From contig NZ_JAAXPF010000005.1 of the NCBI RefSeq assembly GCF_012396315.1, positions 90,657 to 154,656 on the forward strand: a DNA stretch of 64,000 nucleotides. Direction: 5' to 3'. The position numbers were made by a program, and so were the translations under genes. The stretch's first letter is position 1, and each line of letters opens with the position of its first letter. Source of the DNA: Corynebacterium mucifaciens. Lineage in GTDB: Bacteria; Actinomycetota; Actinomycetes; Mycobacteriales; Mycobacteriaceae. This document shows, piece by piece, positions 34,901 to 44,396 of the stretch. The notes under the pieces were generated by a model that was not told the DNA's origin, did no database searches, and saw only the letters and a list, made by a program, of their open reading frames with translations.

Positions 34901-37900
34901 GGCTGGTGTCGGTTCGGTCAGCGAAGCCGGCGACACGATTACTGAGATCCCGCAGATCGAGGCACCGACTGAGGACGCGCCTTTTGGTGTGGCGCGCTCG
35001 TCGTTTACGCTGCCCGCTTCCCTTTTGGCATCGCACTCTGCGGTCACCGGCGGCGCTGTGGCCGACAACGCTGTGGTGGGCACGCCAGACGTGCTGGTTG
35101 GCCCCTGCTGGCCGGCGATCTACGCAGCGCTGGGCTCCGGCAAGTTGGCTGACGGCACGCCGGTGATCGAAGGCCTGCTCAACGCCGTCCACCTGGATCA
35201 CGTCATCGACCTGCGCGTCCCGCTTACCGAGCTTGCAGATGGCCGGCGCATCGACGTGACCTCCAAGTGCACCTCGATTGCCGAGTCCACCTCTGGCCGC
35301 ATTGTCACCGTCGAGTTGGAGCTGCGCTCCGGCAACGAGGTTGTGGCAACCCAGATGCAGCGCTTTGCCATCCGTGGTCGCGCCACCGGTACTGCAACGC
35401 CGGTCCCGGCACCGGCCTACGGTGGTGGCGCAGCAAGCGAGCAGGTTGAGCCGACCCCGCGTTCGTTCATGGACCGCACCGTGGTGCGCGCACCGTCGGA
35501 CATGACCCCGTTTGCTCTGGTCTCCGGCGACTACAACCCGATTCACACCTCCGCCAACGCTGCCGCCCTGGTCAACCTGGATGCGCCGCTGGTGCACGGC
35601 ATGTGGCTGTCTGCCACCGCGCAGCACCTTGCCGCCGGCCACGGCCAGGTCGTCGGCTGGACCTACTCCATGTACGGCATGGTGCAGCTTGATGACGAGG
35701 TAGAGATCACCGTCGAGCGCGTCGGCCGCGTCGGCATCCAGCAGGCCCTTGAGGTGACCTGCCGCATCACCGGCGACGTCGTCTCACGGGGTCAGGCGCT
35801 TCTGGCCCAGCCGCGCACCGCCTACATCTACCCGGGCCAGGGCATTCAGACCCAGGGCATGGGCAACGGCGACCGCGCAGCCTCGGCTGTCGCGCGCGAG
35901 GTGTGGCGCCGCGCAGACCGCCACACGCGCGAGACCCACGGGTTCTCCATCCAGCGCATTGTGGAGGACAACCCGTCGCGTCTGGTTATCCGCGGTGTGG
36001 AGTTCAAGCACCCGGACGGCGTGCTGCACCTGACCCAGTTCACCCAGGTGGCCATGGCGGTTGTCGCCTACGCCCAGACCCAGCGCCTGAACGAGGCCAA
36101 CGCGTTGGCCCCCGGCGCGTACTTTGCAGGCCACTCGCTCGGTGAATACACCGCGCTTGCAGCCCTGGGCAATATCTTTGGTCTGGAAGCTGTCATCGAC
36201 ATCGTGTACTCGCGCGGCTCCGCCATGGGCTCCCTGGTACCGCGCGATGCGGAGGGCAACTCCGACTACGGCATGGGTGCACTGCGCCCGAACATGATCG
36301 GTGTCGGCCCAGAAGAGGTCGAGGCTTACGTCGCTGGTGTTGCGCAGGATTCCGGCGAGTTCTTGGAGATTGTCAACTACAACATCAAGGGCCAGCAGTA
36401 CTCCGTCGCGGGCACGAAGCGCGGCCTTGCCGCCCTGGAGCGCAAGGCTAACTCGGTCACGCCGCGTGCCTACGTCACGGTCCCTGGTGTGGACGTTCCG
36501 TTCCACTCGCGCGTGCTGCGCGAGGGCGTTGCGGACTTCGCCGAGAAGCTCGACGAGCACATGCCGGCAATCATCGACGTGGATACGCTGGTGGATCGCT
36601 ACATCCCGAACCTGGTGGCCAAGCCGTTCGCGCTGACGCAGGAGTTCATCGACGCCGTCACCGACGAGGTCCCGTCCGAGCGTCTCAAGGGCATGACGCC
36701 GGAGAACACCGAACGCAACACGCTCGCACGCACGCTGCTTATCGAGTTGCTGGCGTGGCAGTTCGCCTCGCCTGTGCGCTGGATTGAAACGCAGGACTAC
36801 CTGCTTGGTCGCGTTGACCAGGTCATTGAGGTTGGCCTTGCGTCCTCGCCGACGTTGACCAACCTGACCAAGCGCGAGATGGATGTCATCGGCATCCACG
36901 TGCCAGTCTTCAACGTTGAGGCAAGCCAGGACATCGTCATGCTCAACGACGCGGTGTCCGCGCCGGAGCCTGTGCTTGTCGACGACACCCCGGCCGAAGC
37001 AGACGCCGAACCGGCCCCAGCAGCCGAATCCGCACCGCGACCAGCCGCCGAGGCTGCACCCGCAGCACCCGCCGCACCGGCAGCGCCAGCACCGGCTGCA
37101 CCGGCCTCCGGCACGCCCGCGTCCGACCTTCCCTTCACCGCAGCCGATGCGATCACCGTGCTGTTCGCACTACAGAACAAGATCCGTCCCGAGCAGATCA
37201 ATGATTCGGACACGATTGAGGAGCTCACCGGCGGGGTGTCGTCGCGACGCAACCAGCTGCTCATGGACATGTCCGCCGAGCTCGGCGTGCCCGCCATCGA
37301 CGGCGCAGCGGAAGCCGACGTGGCCACGCTGAACACGCGCGTGAACACCGCCGCGCCAGGCTACACCCCGTTCGGCGCGGTCCTGTCCGAGGCCGTGGGC
37401 ACCCGCCTGCGCCAACTCTTCGGCGGCGCAGGCCTGAAGCCAGCGTTTGTCGGCGAGCACCTCGCAGCCGCGTGGAGCCTGCCCGCATCCTGGACCGCGC
37501 ACGTCGAAGCCGAGATCCTGCTGGGCAGCCGCACCGAGGAATCGGTGCGCGGCGGTTCGCTCAACAGCCTGCCGTCGGCCACGACCAAGGCGGAGATCAC
37601 GGCACTGATCGACCAGGCGGTACAAAACGTCGCCGCACGCTACGGCGTTGCAGTCTCCCAGGCGACCAGCGGTGGTTCCTCCGGCGGCGGCGTGGTGGAT
37701 TCGGCCGCGCTCGACGCCTACAAGGACGAAGTCACCGACACCCTGGTGGCCACCGCCCGCATGCTGCTGAACAAGCTCGGCATCGAAGACGAGGTCGCGG
37801 AAATCCCCGCACCGGACACCACGATCGTGGAAACGATCGAGGCAGAACTCGGCTCCGGCTGGGTCAAGCAGGTCACCCCAGTCTTCGACGAGCGCAAGGC

Positions 37901-40900
37901 AGTGCTTTTCGACGACCGCTGGGCCCAAGCCCGCGAAGACCTCGCACGCGTCGCCTTCGGCGAGATCGACCTCGCACCACAGCGCTTCGCTGGCACCGGC
38001 TCCACCGTGGCAAAGCAGGCCGAATGGTACGCCAAGCGCGTGGAAGGTGATCGTCGCAAGGCACTCGGCGAGATCGCAGCAGCCGCCATCGCCGACGCGA
38101 ACGAGCCGTACGCAGACGACGTCGCCTTAGTCACCGGAGCCGCGCCGGGTTCCATCGCCACCGCAGTGGTGGAACGCCTGCTCGCAGGCGGTGCGACGGT
38201 CATCATGACCGCATCCAACGTCAGCCAGGCGCGCAAGGAATTCGCCCGCACCCTCTTCGCCGAGCACGCGTCCGTGGGCGCGCGCCTGTGGCTAGTGCCG
38301 ACGAACCTGTCGTCCTACCGCGACATCGATGCGCTCATCGAGTGGATCGGCTCCGAGCAGAAGGAAACCGTTGGCAAGGACGTCAAGATCATCAAACCGG
38401 CCCTCACGCCGACGCTTGCCTTCCCGTTCGCCGCACCGCCGGTGTCCGGCTCGCTTGCAGAGGTCGGCGGCAACGCCGAAACGCAGGCCCGCCTGCTGCT
38501 TTGGTCGGTGGAGCGCGCCATCGCCGGCCTGTCCGACCTGGCGCAGCGCGGCGATAACTTCCCTGCCGAGCGCGCTCACATCGTTCTGCCGGGCTCGCCG
38601 AACCGCGGCACGTTCGGTGGCGACGGCGCCTACGGCGAGGTCAAGGCTGCCTTCGACGCGATTGTGAACAAGTGGTCCGCGGAAACCGGCTGGCCGGACG
38701 GTGTCACCCTGGCGCAGGCCCGCATCGGCTGGGTTGCCGGCACGCACCTGATGGGAGGCAACGACGGCCTCGTCCCGGCGGCACAGGCCGCAGGTATTCA
38801 CGTGTGGAGCCCGAAGGAGATCTCCACGCAGCTGCTAGGCCTGGTCACCGAGGAATCCCGTGAGCAGGCGAAGCAGTCCCCGCTGGATCTCGACCTCACT
38901 GGCGGGCTCGAGGACGCAGGCGTGTCCATCGCCGATCTGGCACGGAATGCACGTGTGGATGCGGCGGGCACGGAGTCGCCGACAAGCAATGGCGCCACGG
39001 TGCGCGCACTGCCAAACGTCCCTACCCCGCGCCAACCCGCACCGGCGAGCGTGGGCGATGTCACCTGCTCGCTGGACGACATGGTGGTTGTCGTCGGCAT
39101 CGGCGAAGTATCCAGCTGGGGCTCCGGACGCACCCGCCGCCAAGCCGAATACGGCATCACGCGCACCGGCGAGGTCGACCTCACTGCAGCCGGCGTCCTA
39201 GAACTGGCGTGGATGATGGGCCTGATCACCTGGTCCGAGGACCCGAACCCGGCCTGGTACGACGAAGACGGCGCGGAGGTTGCCGAGGAGGACATCTACG
39301 AACGCTTCCGCGACGACGTCATCGCACGCAGCGGCATCCGCACGCTGACGGACAAGTACTTCCTCACCGACCAAGGCTCCATCGACCTTGAGCAGGTCTA
39401 CCTCGACCGCGACATCACGTTTACCGTGACCACGGAAGAAGAAGCACTTGCATACGTGGAAGGCGACGGTGAGAAGACCACTATCCGCCAGATCGACGGC
39501 GAATGGAGTGTGACACGCCACGCCGGTGCCCTGGCACACGTGCCGAAGAAGGCCACCTTGTCGCGCACCGTCGCTGGCCAGATGCCGGACGGGTTCGACC
39601 CGACCAAGTGGGGCATCCCCGCCCAGATGGCCGACGGCATGGACCGCATGGCCGCCTGGAACCTGGTCACCGCCGTCGACGCGTTCATCAACGCCGGCTT
39701 CACCCCGGCGGAGCTCCTGCAGAAGGTGCACCCATCCTTCATCGCCACCACCCAAGGCACCGGTATTGGCGGCATGGAATCGCTGCACAAGGTGTTCGTC
39801 TCCCGCTTCATCGGCGAGGAACGCCAGACTGACATCCTGCAGGAAGCGCTGCCCAACGTGGTAGCCGCGCACACCATGCAGGCGCTTGTCGGCGGCTACG
39901 GCTCCATGATCCACCCGGTCGGCGCGTGCGCCACCGCCGCAGTCAGCATCGAAGAAGCGGTGGACAAGATTGCGCTGGGCAAGGCCGACTTTGTCGTCGC
40001 CGGTGGTATCGACGACGTCCAGGTCGAATCCCTCCAGGGCTTCGGCGACATGAACGCCACCGCCGAAACCGCCAAGATGACGGCACAAGGTATCGACGGC
40101 CGCTTCATCTCACGCGCCAACGACCGTCGACGCGGCGGCTTCCTCGAAGCCGAAGGCGGCGGCACGGTCCTGCTCGCCCGCGGCACCCTCGCCGCCGAGC
40201 TCGGCCTGCCGGTGCTGGCAGTGGTCGCGTACGCCTCCAGCTTCGGCGACGGTGCACACACCTCCATCCCGGCACCAGGCCTCGGCGTGCTGGCGGCGGC
40301 CTGCGGCGGTACCGACTCGCGCCTGGCCCGATCCCTGTCCTCGCTGGGACTCACGCCTGATGATGTCACCGTCTTGTCCAAGCACGACACCTCCACCAAC
40401 GCCAACGATCCGAACGAGTCCGAACTGCACTCCGTGCTATGGCCGGCCGTTGGCCGCGACCCGGATGCACCGATGTACGTCATCTCGCAGAAGACCCTCA
40501 CCGGTCACTCCAAGGCAGGTGCGGCGCTGCTGCAGACCGGCGGACTCCTCGACGTCCTGACAACCGGCGACCTCCCGCCGAACGCCTCACTGGACTGCGT
40601 CGACCCTCTCATCGAGTCGAAGGCAACCAACCTGGTGTGGCTGCGCTCCCCGCTCGCTCTCGGAGCCGGCAACGTGAAGGCGGCGGCCCTGACCTCGCTC
40701 GGTTTCGGCCACGTCGGCGCGCTCGTCGTGCTGGGCCACCCGGGTGTGTTCGAAGCCGCACTGACACGCGACAACCGCGACGCCGACGCCTGGCGTGAGC
40801 GCGCCACCGGACGCCTCGCCCAGGGCGCAAGCCGACTCGAGGCCGGGATGATCGGCCGCGCCGACCTCTTCACCCAGGTGGAGAACCGCCGCTTCACTGG

Positions 40901-40997
40901 TATCGACGACCACGCCGACGAGATCGCACTCCTGCTCAACCCCGACGCCCGTCTCAACGCCGACGGCACGTACCCGATCGCGACCCCGACCGTTTAA
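31965..40997 (+). CDS. fas: Type I fatty acid synthase
   Basis: A 3010-residue single-chain synthase in actinobacterial domain order. Acetyltransferase (AGHSQG near residue 115), enoyl reductase (IILGGMTPTSADGE near 380, EDGHAGGHHSW near 527), hot-dog dehydratase (SGDYNPIHTSANAA near 1187), malonyl/palmitoyl transferase (YPGQGIQTQGMG near 1288, AGHSLGEYTALAALG near 1388), ACP (GGVSSRRNQLLMDMSAELG near 1757, carrying the phosphopantetheine serine), ketoreductase (VTGAAPGSIATAVVERLL near 2052) and ketosynthase (Cys in GACATAAVS near 2654; His in SKHDTS and TGHSKAG). Ala/Pro-rich linkers flank the ACP. AAGGA precedes the ATG. Confidence 0.97.
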   Translation: MNSTSFSSLKRPAILFPGQGSSWQQALADAAATPVARFRMEQLLNDAQSLTAAVARPLASVVPGVVQRIRDAMDADTSHEAIDALPAVNAPAILLSQIVAAEDLEQLGLDTTDALFAGHSQGILGAAALNRANGQQAAEKALAFAFIMGAAATNVYGGADSRSRMLSVRGLTPEQVGEFVVDTQAAPISVINGHRHVVLSGSPEALTQARKDIEAAASSYNAKLEVEYGGSEITPVFDSLDVAYPFHVDTNAPGVELAQQWADACGITFETTTPRELAQSILVDRFDFTETVRDLIAQGASHIFTFDTATATIATNLANGSGVAVLDASTAAKRDELARPGAELPQGVDYSAYAPRVIALPDGKTYTQTKFSSLTGLSPIILGGMTPTSADGEIVAAAANAGYWAELAGGGMYSEEEFGKHTANLKAFLQPGRTAQFNTMFFDRFLWNLQFGQTRMVPKARAAGAPFSGVCISAGIPDVDEATELFAQLHQDGFPYIALKPGTTQQIRNALAIAAANPDDQVILMVEDGHAGGHHSWVDLEDMLLETYPEIRAHDNAVLTVGGGVYSPERAAELITGRWSEKFGLPAMPVDGVFVGTVAMATKEAKATDSVKQLLVDTPGLPPENNGGWVGRGRGVAGVASSQSHLLADLHDLDNSFAKAARFIASLDIEEYPAHREEIIEALSKTAKPYFGDVETMTYAEWVERFVELADPFIDQTWNARFVALLQRIEARLNEADHGEIPTLFPDDVEISPRDGLSTLLQHYPQAREVVVSPRDAAWWIGLHYAYPKPMPWVPALDADLKSWFGKDTLWQAQDERYTADQVRIIPGPVAVTGITRKNEPVAQLLARFEDAATQMLIDDGATAESRFARRSDAADEAAYLRSCPTLVWHGHLMANPAYALDEDAFDVEATTNTAGEREWTIRIHADSAWDHLPDDQRPFYVREVNIPVEIPAGAGTGASPIVDGDRLSDSVFELLSGLAGVGSVSEAGDTITEIPQIEAPTEDAPFGVARSSFTLPASLLASHSAVTGGAVADNAVVGTPDVLVGPCWPAIYAALGSGKLADGTPVIEGLLNAVHLDHVIDLRVPLTELADGRRIDVTSKCTSIAESTSGRIVTVELELRSGNEVVATQMQRFAIRGRATGTATPVPAPAYGGGAASEQVEPTPRSFMDRTVVRAPSDMTPFALVSGDYNPIHTSANAAALVNLDAPLVHGMWLSATAQHLAAGHGQVVGWTYSMYGMVQLDDEVEITVERVGRVGIQQALEVTCRITGDVVSRGQALLAQPRTAYIYPGQGIQTQGMGNGDRAASAVAREVWRRADRHTRETHGFSIQRIVEDNPSRLVIRGVEFKHPDGVLHLTQFTQVAMAVVAYAQTQRLNEANALAPGAYFAGHSLGEYTALAALGNIFGLEAVIDIVYSRGSAMGSLVPRDAEGNSDYGMGALRPNMIGVGPEEVEAYVAGVAQDSGEFLEIVNYNIKGQQYSVAGTKRGLAALERKANSVTPRAYVTVPGVDVPFHSRVLREGVADFAEKLDEHMPAIIDVDTLVDRYIPNLVAKPFALTQEFIDAVTDEVPSERLKGMTPENTERNTLARTLLIELLAWQFASPVRWIETQDYLLGRVDQVIEVGLASSPTLTNLTKREMDVIGIHVPVFNVEASQDIVMLNDAVSAPEPVLVDDTPAEADAEPAPAAESAPRPAAEAAPAAPAAPAAPAPAAPASGTPASDLPFTAADAITVLFALQNKIRPEQINDSDTIEELTGGVSSRRNQLLMDMSAELGVPAIDGAAEADVATLNTRVNTAAPGYTPFGAVLSEAVGTRLRQLFGGAGLKPAFVGEHLAAAWSLPASWTAHVEAEILLGSRTEESVRGGSLNSLPSATTKAEITALIDQAVQNVAARYGVAVSQATSGGSSGGGVVDSAALDAYKDEVTDTLVATARMLLNKLGIEDEVAEIPAPDTTIVETIEAELGSGWVKQVTPVFDERKAVLFDDRWAQAREDLARVAFGEIDLAPQRFAGTGSTVAKQAEWYAKRVEGDRRKALGEIAAAAIADANEPYADDVALVTGAAPGSIATAVVERLLAGGATVIMTASNVSQARKEFARTLFAEHASVGARLWLVPTNLSSYRDIDALIEWIGSEQKETVGKDVKIIKPALTPTLAFPFAAPPVSGSLAEVGGNAETQARLLLWSVERAIAGLSDLAQRGDNFPAERAHIVLPGSPNRGTFGGDGAYGEVKAAFDAIVNKWSAETGWPDGVTLAQARIGWVAGTHLMGGNDGLVPAAQAAGIHVWSPKEISTQLLGLVTEESREQAKQSPLDLDLTGGLEDAGVSIADLARNARVDAAGTESPTSNGATVRALPNVPTPRQPAPASVGDVTCSLDDMVVVVGIGEVSSWGSGRTRRQAEYGITRTGEVDLTAAGVLELAWMMGLITWSEDPNPAWYDEDGAEVAEEDIYERFRDDVIARSGIRTLTDKYFLTDQGSIDLEQVYLDRDITFTVTTEEEALAYVEGDGEKTTIRQIDGEWSVTRHAGALAHVPKKATLSRTVAGQMPDGFDPTKWGIPAQMADGMDRMAAWNLVTAVDAFINAGFTPAELLQKVHPSFIATTQGTGIGGMESLHKVFVSRFIGEERQTDILQEALPNVVAAHTMQALVGGYGSMIHPVGACATAAVSIEEAVDKIALGKADFVVAGGIDDVQVESLQGFGDMNATAETAKMTAQGIDGRFISRANDRRRGGFLEAEGGGTVLLARGTLAAELGLPVLAVVAYASSFGDGAHTSIPAPGLGVLAAACGGTDSRLARSLSSLGLTPDDVTVLSKHDTSTNANDPNESELHSVLWPAVGRDPDAPMYVISQKTLTGHSKAGAALLQTGGLLDVLTTGDLPPNASLDCVDPLIESKATNLVWLRSPLALGAGNVKAAALTSLGFGHVGALVVLGHPGVFEAALTRDNRDADAWRERATGRLAQGASRLEAGMIGRADLFTQVENRRFTGIDDHADEIALLLNPDARLNADGTYPIATPTV

Positions 40998-41008
40998 GGA
41001 GAGTCACC

Positions 41009-41203
41009 ATGACACCACTGTTTCGTACCGACGACACGTCGCTGTCCCACGACGAACTGGCAGCGCTGACCACCGTGCTCGCCGAGGCCCAAACCTGGCA
41101 GGCCACCTCCGCTGCTGAGGCCGGCGCCGGTGCTGCCTACGAAGACAACATGTTCGGCGATGCGTTCGGCCAGCCAACCATCGGCAACGTCACCTACTTT
41201 TAG
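41009..41203 (+). CDS. Second AccE-like acyl-CoA carboxylase small subunit
   Basis: A 64-residue protein between fas and accBC, behind GGAGAG. It has [16 protein letters not shown], an Ala/Glu-rich middle and the ending [12 protein letters not shown]. The ELAAL helix and the terminal aromatic YF match the AccE at 415, though the rest has diverged. The position, 14 bases before a second accBC, supports an epsilon-subunit role in a dedicated carboxylase. Annotation by context and weak similarity. Confidence 0.7.
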   Translation: MTPLFRTDDTSLSHDELAALTTVLAEAQTWQATSAAEAGAGAAYEDNMFGDAFGQPTIGNVTYF

Positions 41204-41217
41204 AAAGGACCGCACAT

Positions 41218-43020
41218 ATGCATGACTTTCCGTTCCGCAAAGTCCTCGTCGCCAACCGCGGCGAGATCGCGGTCCGTATCATCCGCGCAGCCCGCGACGC
41301 AGGCCTTGCCTCCGTGGCGATCTACGCCGACCCCGACAAGGACGCGCCCTACACCGAAATGGCGGATGAGGCGATTGGGATCGGTGGCGAGACGTCGTCG
41401 CAAAGCTATCTGGATATCGACAAAGTGCTCAAGGCTTGCCGCGACAGCGGTGCGGACGCCGTCCACCCCGGCTACGGCTTCTTGGCGGAAAACGCCGAGT
41501 TCGCCCGGCGCGTCATTGACGAGGGGCTGACCTGGATCGGACCGCCGCCGCGGGCCATCGACGCGCTTGGCGACAAGGTCACTGCCCGACGCATCGCTGA
41601 AGAGGTCGACGCCCCACTGGTGCCGGGCACAAAGGACCCGGTAGACAGCGCCGACGATGTGGTCGCATTCGCCGACAACCACGGCCTACCGGTAGCTATC
41701 AAGGCGGCGTACGGTGGTGGCGGCCGCGGTATGAAGGTCGCCCGCACGCGTGGCGAGATCCGCGAACTGTTCGAGTCCGCCACCCGCGAAGCCAAAGCAG
41801 CGTTCGGCCGTGGCGAGTGCTTCGTGGAACGCTACCTCGACCGCGCCCGCCACGTTGAAGCACAGGTGCTGGCGGATACGCACGGCAACGTCATCGTCGC
41901 TGGCACCCGCGACTGCTCCGTGCAGCGCAGGTTCCAAAAGCTCATCGAGGAAGCCCCCGCCCCATATCTCACCGATGAGCAGCGCGAACGCATCCACGAG
42001 TCCGCTAAAGCGATTGCGAAGCGAGCAGGCTACGTGGGCGTTGGCACCGTGGAATATCTCGTCGGTGCTGACGGGCTGATCTCCTTCCTTGAGGTCAACA
42101 CCCGCCTCCAGGTCGAGCACCCCGTCACCGAAGAAACCACCGGTGTGGATCTTGTCATCGAGCAGTTCCGCATCGCCGCCGGCGAGCCGCTGCGTTTCGA
42201 CGCCGATCTGGAGCCCACCGGCCACGCCTTCGAGTTCCGCATCACCGCCGAAGACGCCGGCACCAACTTCATGCCCATGCCCGGCACCGCCACCGCCTAC
42301 ATCGAACCCGCAGGCCCCGGCGTGCGCGTCGACTCCGGCATCCGCGCAGGCTCCACCATCGGCGGCCAGTTCGACTCGATGTTGGCCAAACTCATCGTTC
42401 GCGGCGAAACACGTGACCAGGCCATCGCCCGCGCCAAGCGCGCCCTCGCCGAATTCCGGGTCGAAGGCGTGCCGACCATCATCCCCTTCCACCAGCGCAT
42501 GCTTAACGATGACGCCTTCACCGGCGACGCCACCCAATTCGCTGTTTACACCCGCTGGATCGAAGAGGAATGGGACCCGGACGTCGCACCCTACGAGTCC
42601 GACGGCGCTGGCGCAGACGGTGACCAGGACGAAGCGCGCCGTCGCACTGTCTCGGTCGGGGTCAACGGCCGATCGATCGAGGTCACGCTGCCGGAGTCGT
42701 TGCTTCTGGGGGCTTCGGCCCTGACCCGCCGCGACCGCAAACGCCGCTCCCGTAGCGGCGGGTCCGGCGGCAAGGGTTACGGCAAGGGCGCTGCCAGCGC
42801 AGACACCTTGACTGCGCCGATGCAGGGCACCGTGGTCAAGTCCGAGGTCACCGAAGGCGCCCGGGTGGAAGCCGGCGACATCGTGGTCATCCTCGAGGCC
42901 ATGAAGATGGAAAACCCGGTCAAGGCCCACAAGAGCGGTGTGGTGAAGAACCTCGCCGTGGAGGCCGGCAGCCACGTGGATAAGGGCGCGGCACTGCTCG
43001 ACATCACCGACTCCGAGTAG
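41218..43020 (+). CDS. Second acyl-CoA carboxylase alpha subunit (biotin carboxylase plus carrier)
   Basis: A 600-residue AccBC paralog: [16 protein letters not shown] at the N-terminus, [13 protein letters not shown] (ATP-grasp loop), [17 protein letters not shown] (active site), a basic linker ([18 protein letters not shown]) and a biotinyl domain with [17 protein letters not shown]. All catalytic segments are intact. It closes the accD-fas-accE-accBC cluster, behind AGAAAGGA. It is close in sequence to the AccBC at 4212, indicating a duplication. It may serve the synthase specifically. Confidence 0.93.
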   Translation: MHDFPFRKVLVANRGEIAVRIIRAARDAGLASVAIYADPDKDAPYTEMADEAIGIGGETSSQSYLDIDKVLKACRDSGADAVHPGYGFLAENAEFARRVIDEGLTWIGPPPRAIDALGDKVTARRIAEEVDAPLVPGTKDPVDSADDVVAFADNHGLPVAIKAAYGGGGRGMKVARTRGEIRELFESATREAKAAFGRGECFVERYLDRARHVEAQVLADTHGNVIVAGTRDCSVQRRFQKLIEEAPAPYLTDEQRERIHESAKAIAKRAGYVGVGTVEYLVGADGLISFLEVNTRLQVEHPVTEETTGVDLVIEQFRIAAGEPLRFDADLEPTGHAFEFRITAEDAGTNFMPMPGTATAYIEPAGPGVRVDSGIRAGSTIGGQFDSMLAKLIVRGETRDQAIARAKRALAEFRVEGVPTIIPFHQRMLNDDAFTGDATQFAVYTRWIEEEWDPDVAPYESDGAGADGDQDEARRRTVSVGVNGRSIEVTLPESLLLGASALTRRDRKRRSRSGGSGGKGYGKGAASADTLTAPMQGTVVKSEVTEGARVEAGDIVVILEAMKMENPVKAHKSGVVKNLAVEAGSHVDKGAALLDITDSE

Positions 43021-43023
43021 CCG

Positions 43024-43227
43024 CTACTTCTCCAACCACTCGGAGCGCAGCAGCCCATGGCGGGAGCAGGCCGCCTCCCACGACATCGGGCTGATTTTTA
43101 CCACCATGCGCCGGCCGCACAGCGGGCAGATGCGCGGTGCGTCGTAGGGCCTGGCCGGGTCGAGCGGCCAGGCGATTTCGCCCGACAAGACGGCGTCGGC
43201 GAGATCGGTGTTGTCGGGGATCTTCAT
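43024..43227 (-). CDS. bsaP: Biotin synthase auxiliary protein BsaP
   Basis: A 67-residue protein lying directly after bioB (11 bases). It has the conserved CPLCGRRMV pair of cysteines, a third cysteine in AACSRHGLL and the stretch PLDPARPYDAPRICPLCGRRMVVKISPMSWE. Actinobacterial BsaP proteins, known from mycobacteria, are needed for BioB activity, probably by supporting its auxiliary iron-sulfur cluster. Size, cysteines and position agree; the exact role in this genus is by analogy. It converges with the second accBC. Confidence 0.78.
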   Translation of the reverse strand: MKIPDNTDLADAVLSGEIAWPLDPARPYDAPRICPLCGRRMVVKISPMSWEAACSRHGLLRSEWLEK

Positions 43228-43238
43228 CAGGCGGAAGA

Positions 43239-44303
43239 CTACAGCGACTTGATGGTGTCGTAGAGCACGCCGTGGCCGGAGTTCTGCTTCTGGCCCACCG
43301 GGGTGATGTTCAGGTTCAGCCCCGGGCGGGCGCCGCCTTCCATCACGCGGTCCACCGCGTCGCGGTCCTTCTCCATCGGGCGGCCGAACGTGGTCAGGTA
43401 GTTGCCGCCGATGATCGCGTTGGCGCCGCCCATGAGGCCGGCCTCGGTACCGTCGTCGCCAAGCGCGAGCTCGGTGCCGCCGGCGAAGCGCAGCTGGGTC
43501 GCCGGCATCGCCAGGCGGAAGGCCGCCACCGCGCGAAGGGCCTCGCCCTGCGGCACCAGCGGACGGTCGGCGAACGGGGTGCCGGGGCGCGGGTCGAGGA
43601 AGTTCATCGGCACCTCGTGCGGCTGGATCTCCGCAAGCTGGACGGCGAACTCGGCGCGCTGCTCGATGCTCTCGCCCAGACCGATGATGCCGCCGCAGCA
43701 GGTCTCCATGCCCTCTGCCAGGACGTTCTCCAGGGTGTCCTTGCGCTCTTGCCAGGTGTGGGTGGTCACCACGTTGGGGAAGAAGCTCTCGGCGGTTTCA
43801 AAGTTGTGGTTGTAGCGGGACACGCCCATCTTGGCCAGCTGGTGCGCTTGGTCGCGGGTGAGGATGCCCAGGGACGCGGAGATGGAGATGTCCACCTCGT
43901 CCTGGATGGCGGTCACGGCCTCGGCGACCTGGTCGAGCAGCTGCTGGGTCGGCCCCTTCACCGCGGCGACGATGCAGAACTCAGACGCGCCCATCTTCTC
44001 GGACTGCTTCGCGGCCTCGACCAGCTCGTTGATGTCCAGCGTAACCGCGCGCACCGGGGACTCGAACAAACCCGACTGGGAGCAGAAGTGGCAGTCCTCG
44101 GGGCAACCGCCGGTTTTCAGGGAGATGATGCCCTCCAGCGACACGTCCACGCCGCAGTGCTTGATTCGCACCTGGTGGGCGAGGTCCAGCAGTTCCGGCA
44201 GGCGCTCGTCCTCGATGTTGAGGATCTGCACGAGCTCCTCTTTGTTCAGGCCTTCGCCCTTCTCCAGAGCCTTCTCCCGTGCGATTTCAAGGATGTCAGT
44301 CAT
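43239..44303 (-). CDS. bioB: Biotin synthase
   Basis: A 354-residue radical SAM enzyme. The cluster motif CPEDCHFC is in [16 protein letters not shown], and downstream motifs include YNHNFETAE and [13 protein letters not shown]. It inserts sulfur into dethiobiotin. Biotin demand is evident here: two AccBC and Pyc. The upstream region has a TGAAC-GGC-GTTCA palindrome matching the 13-bp BioQ operator layout of corynebacteria. Transcribed with bsaP. Confidence 0.96.
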   Translation of the reverse strand: MTDILEIAREKALEKGEGLNKEELVQILNIEDERLPELLDLAHQVRIKHCGVDVSLEGIISLKTGGCPEDCHFCSQSGLFESPVRAVTLDINELVEAAKQSEKMGASEFCIVAAVKGPTQQLLDQVAEAVTAIQDEVDISISASLGILTRDQAHQLAKMGVSRYNHNFETAESFFPNVVTTHTWQERKDTLENVLAEGMETCCGGIIGLGESIEQRAEFAVQLAEIQPHEVPMNFLDPRPGTPFADRPLVPQGEALRAVAAFRLAMPATQLRFAGGTELALGDDGTEAGLMGGANAIIGGNYLTTFGRPMEKDRDAVDRVMEGGARPGLNLNITPVGQKQNSGHGVLYDTIKSL

Positions 44304-44348
44304 GGTGCTGCACTCCGTTCTTCGTGTTCCACTTCACAAGCGAGAGTC

Positions 44349-44376
44349 AGTGTAACCGGTTATTGAACGGCGTTCA
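44349..44376 (-). promoter_or_regulatory. bioB promoter with BioQ-like operator
   Basis: TGAAC-GGC-GTTCA (44364-44376) is a perfect palindrome fitting the TGAAC-N3-GTTAC type site reported for the biotin repressor BioQ in Corynebacterium glutamicum. The adjacent TAACCGGTTA (44353-44362) is a second palindrome. TACACT on the minus strand (44349-44354) is a likely -10 box, so the operator covers the -35 region. Confidence 0.6.
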
Positions 44377-44396
44377 GCTAAATGGCCCGGATTGTG

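Noticed and set aside
33084..35642. 852-residue open frame on the minus strand inside fas
   Set aside because: It is the antisense shadow of the highly GC-biased fas gene. The composition is Arg/Val/His/Gly-rich without domains, while the plus strand encodes recognisable catalytic motifs throughout.
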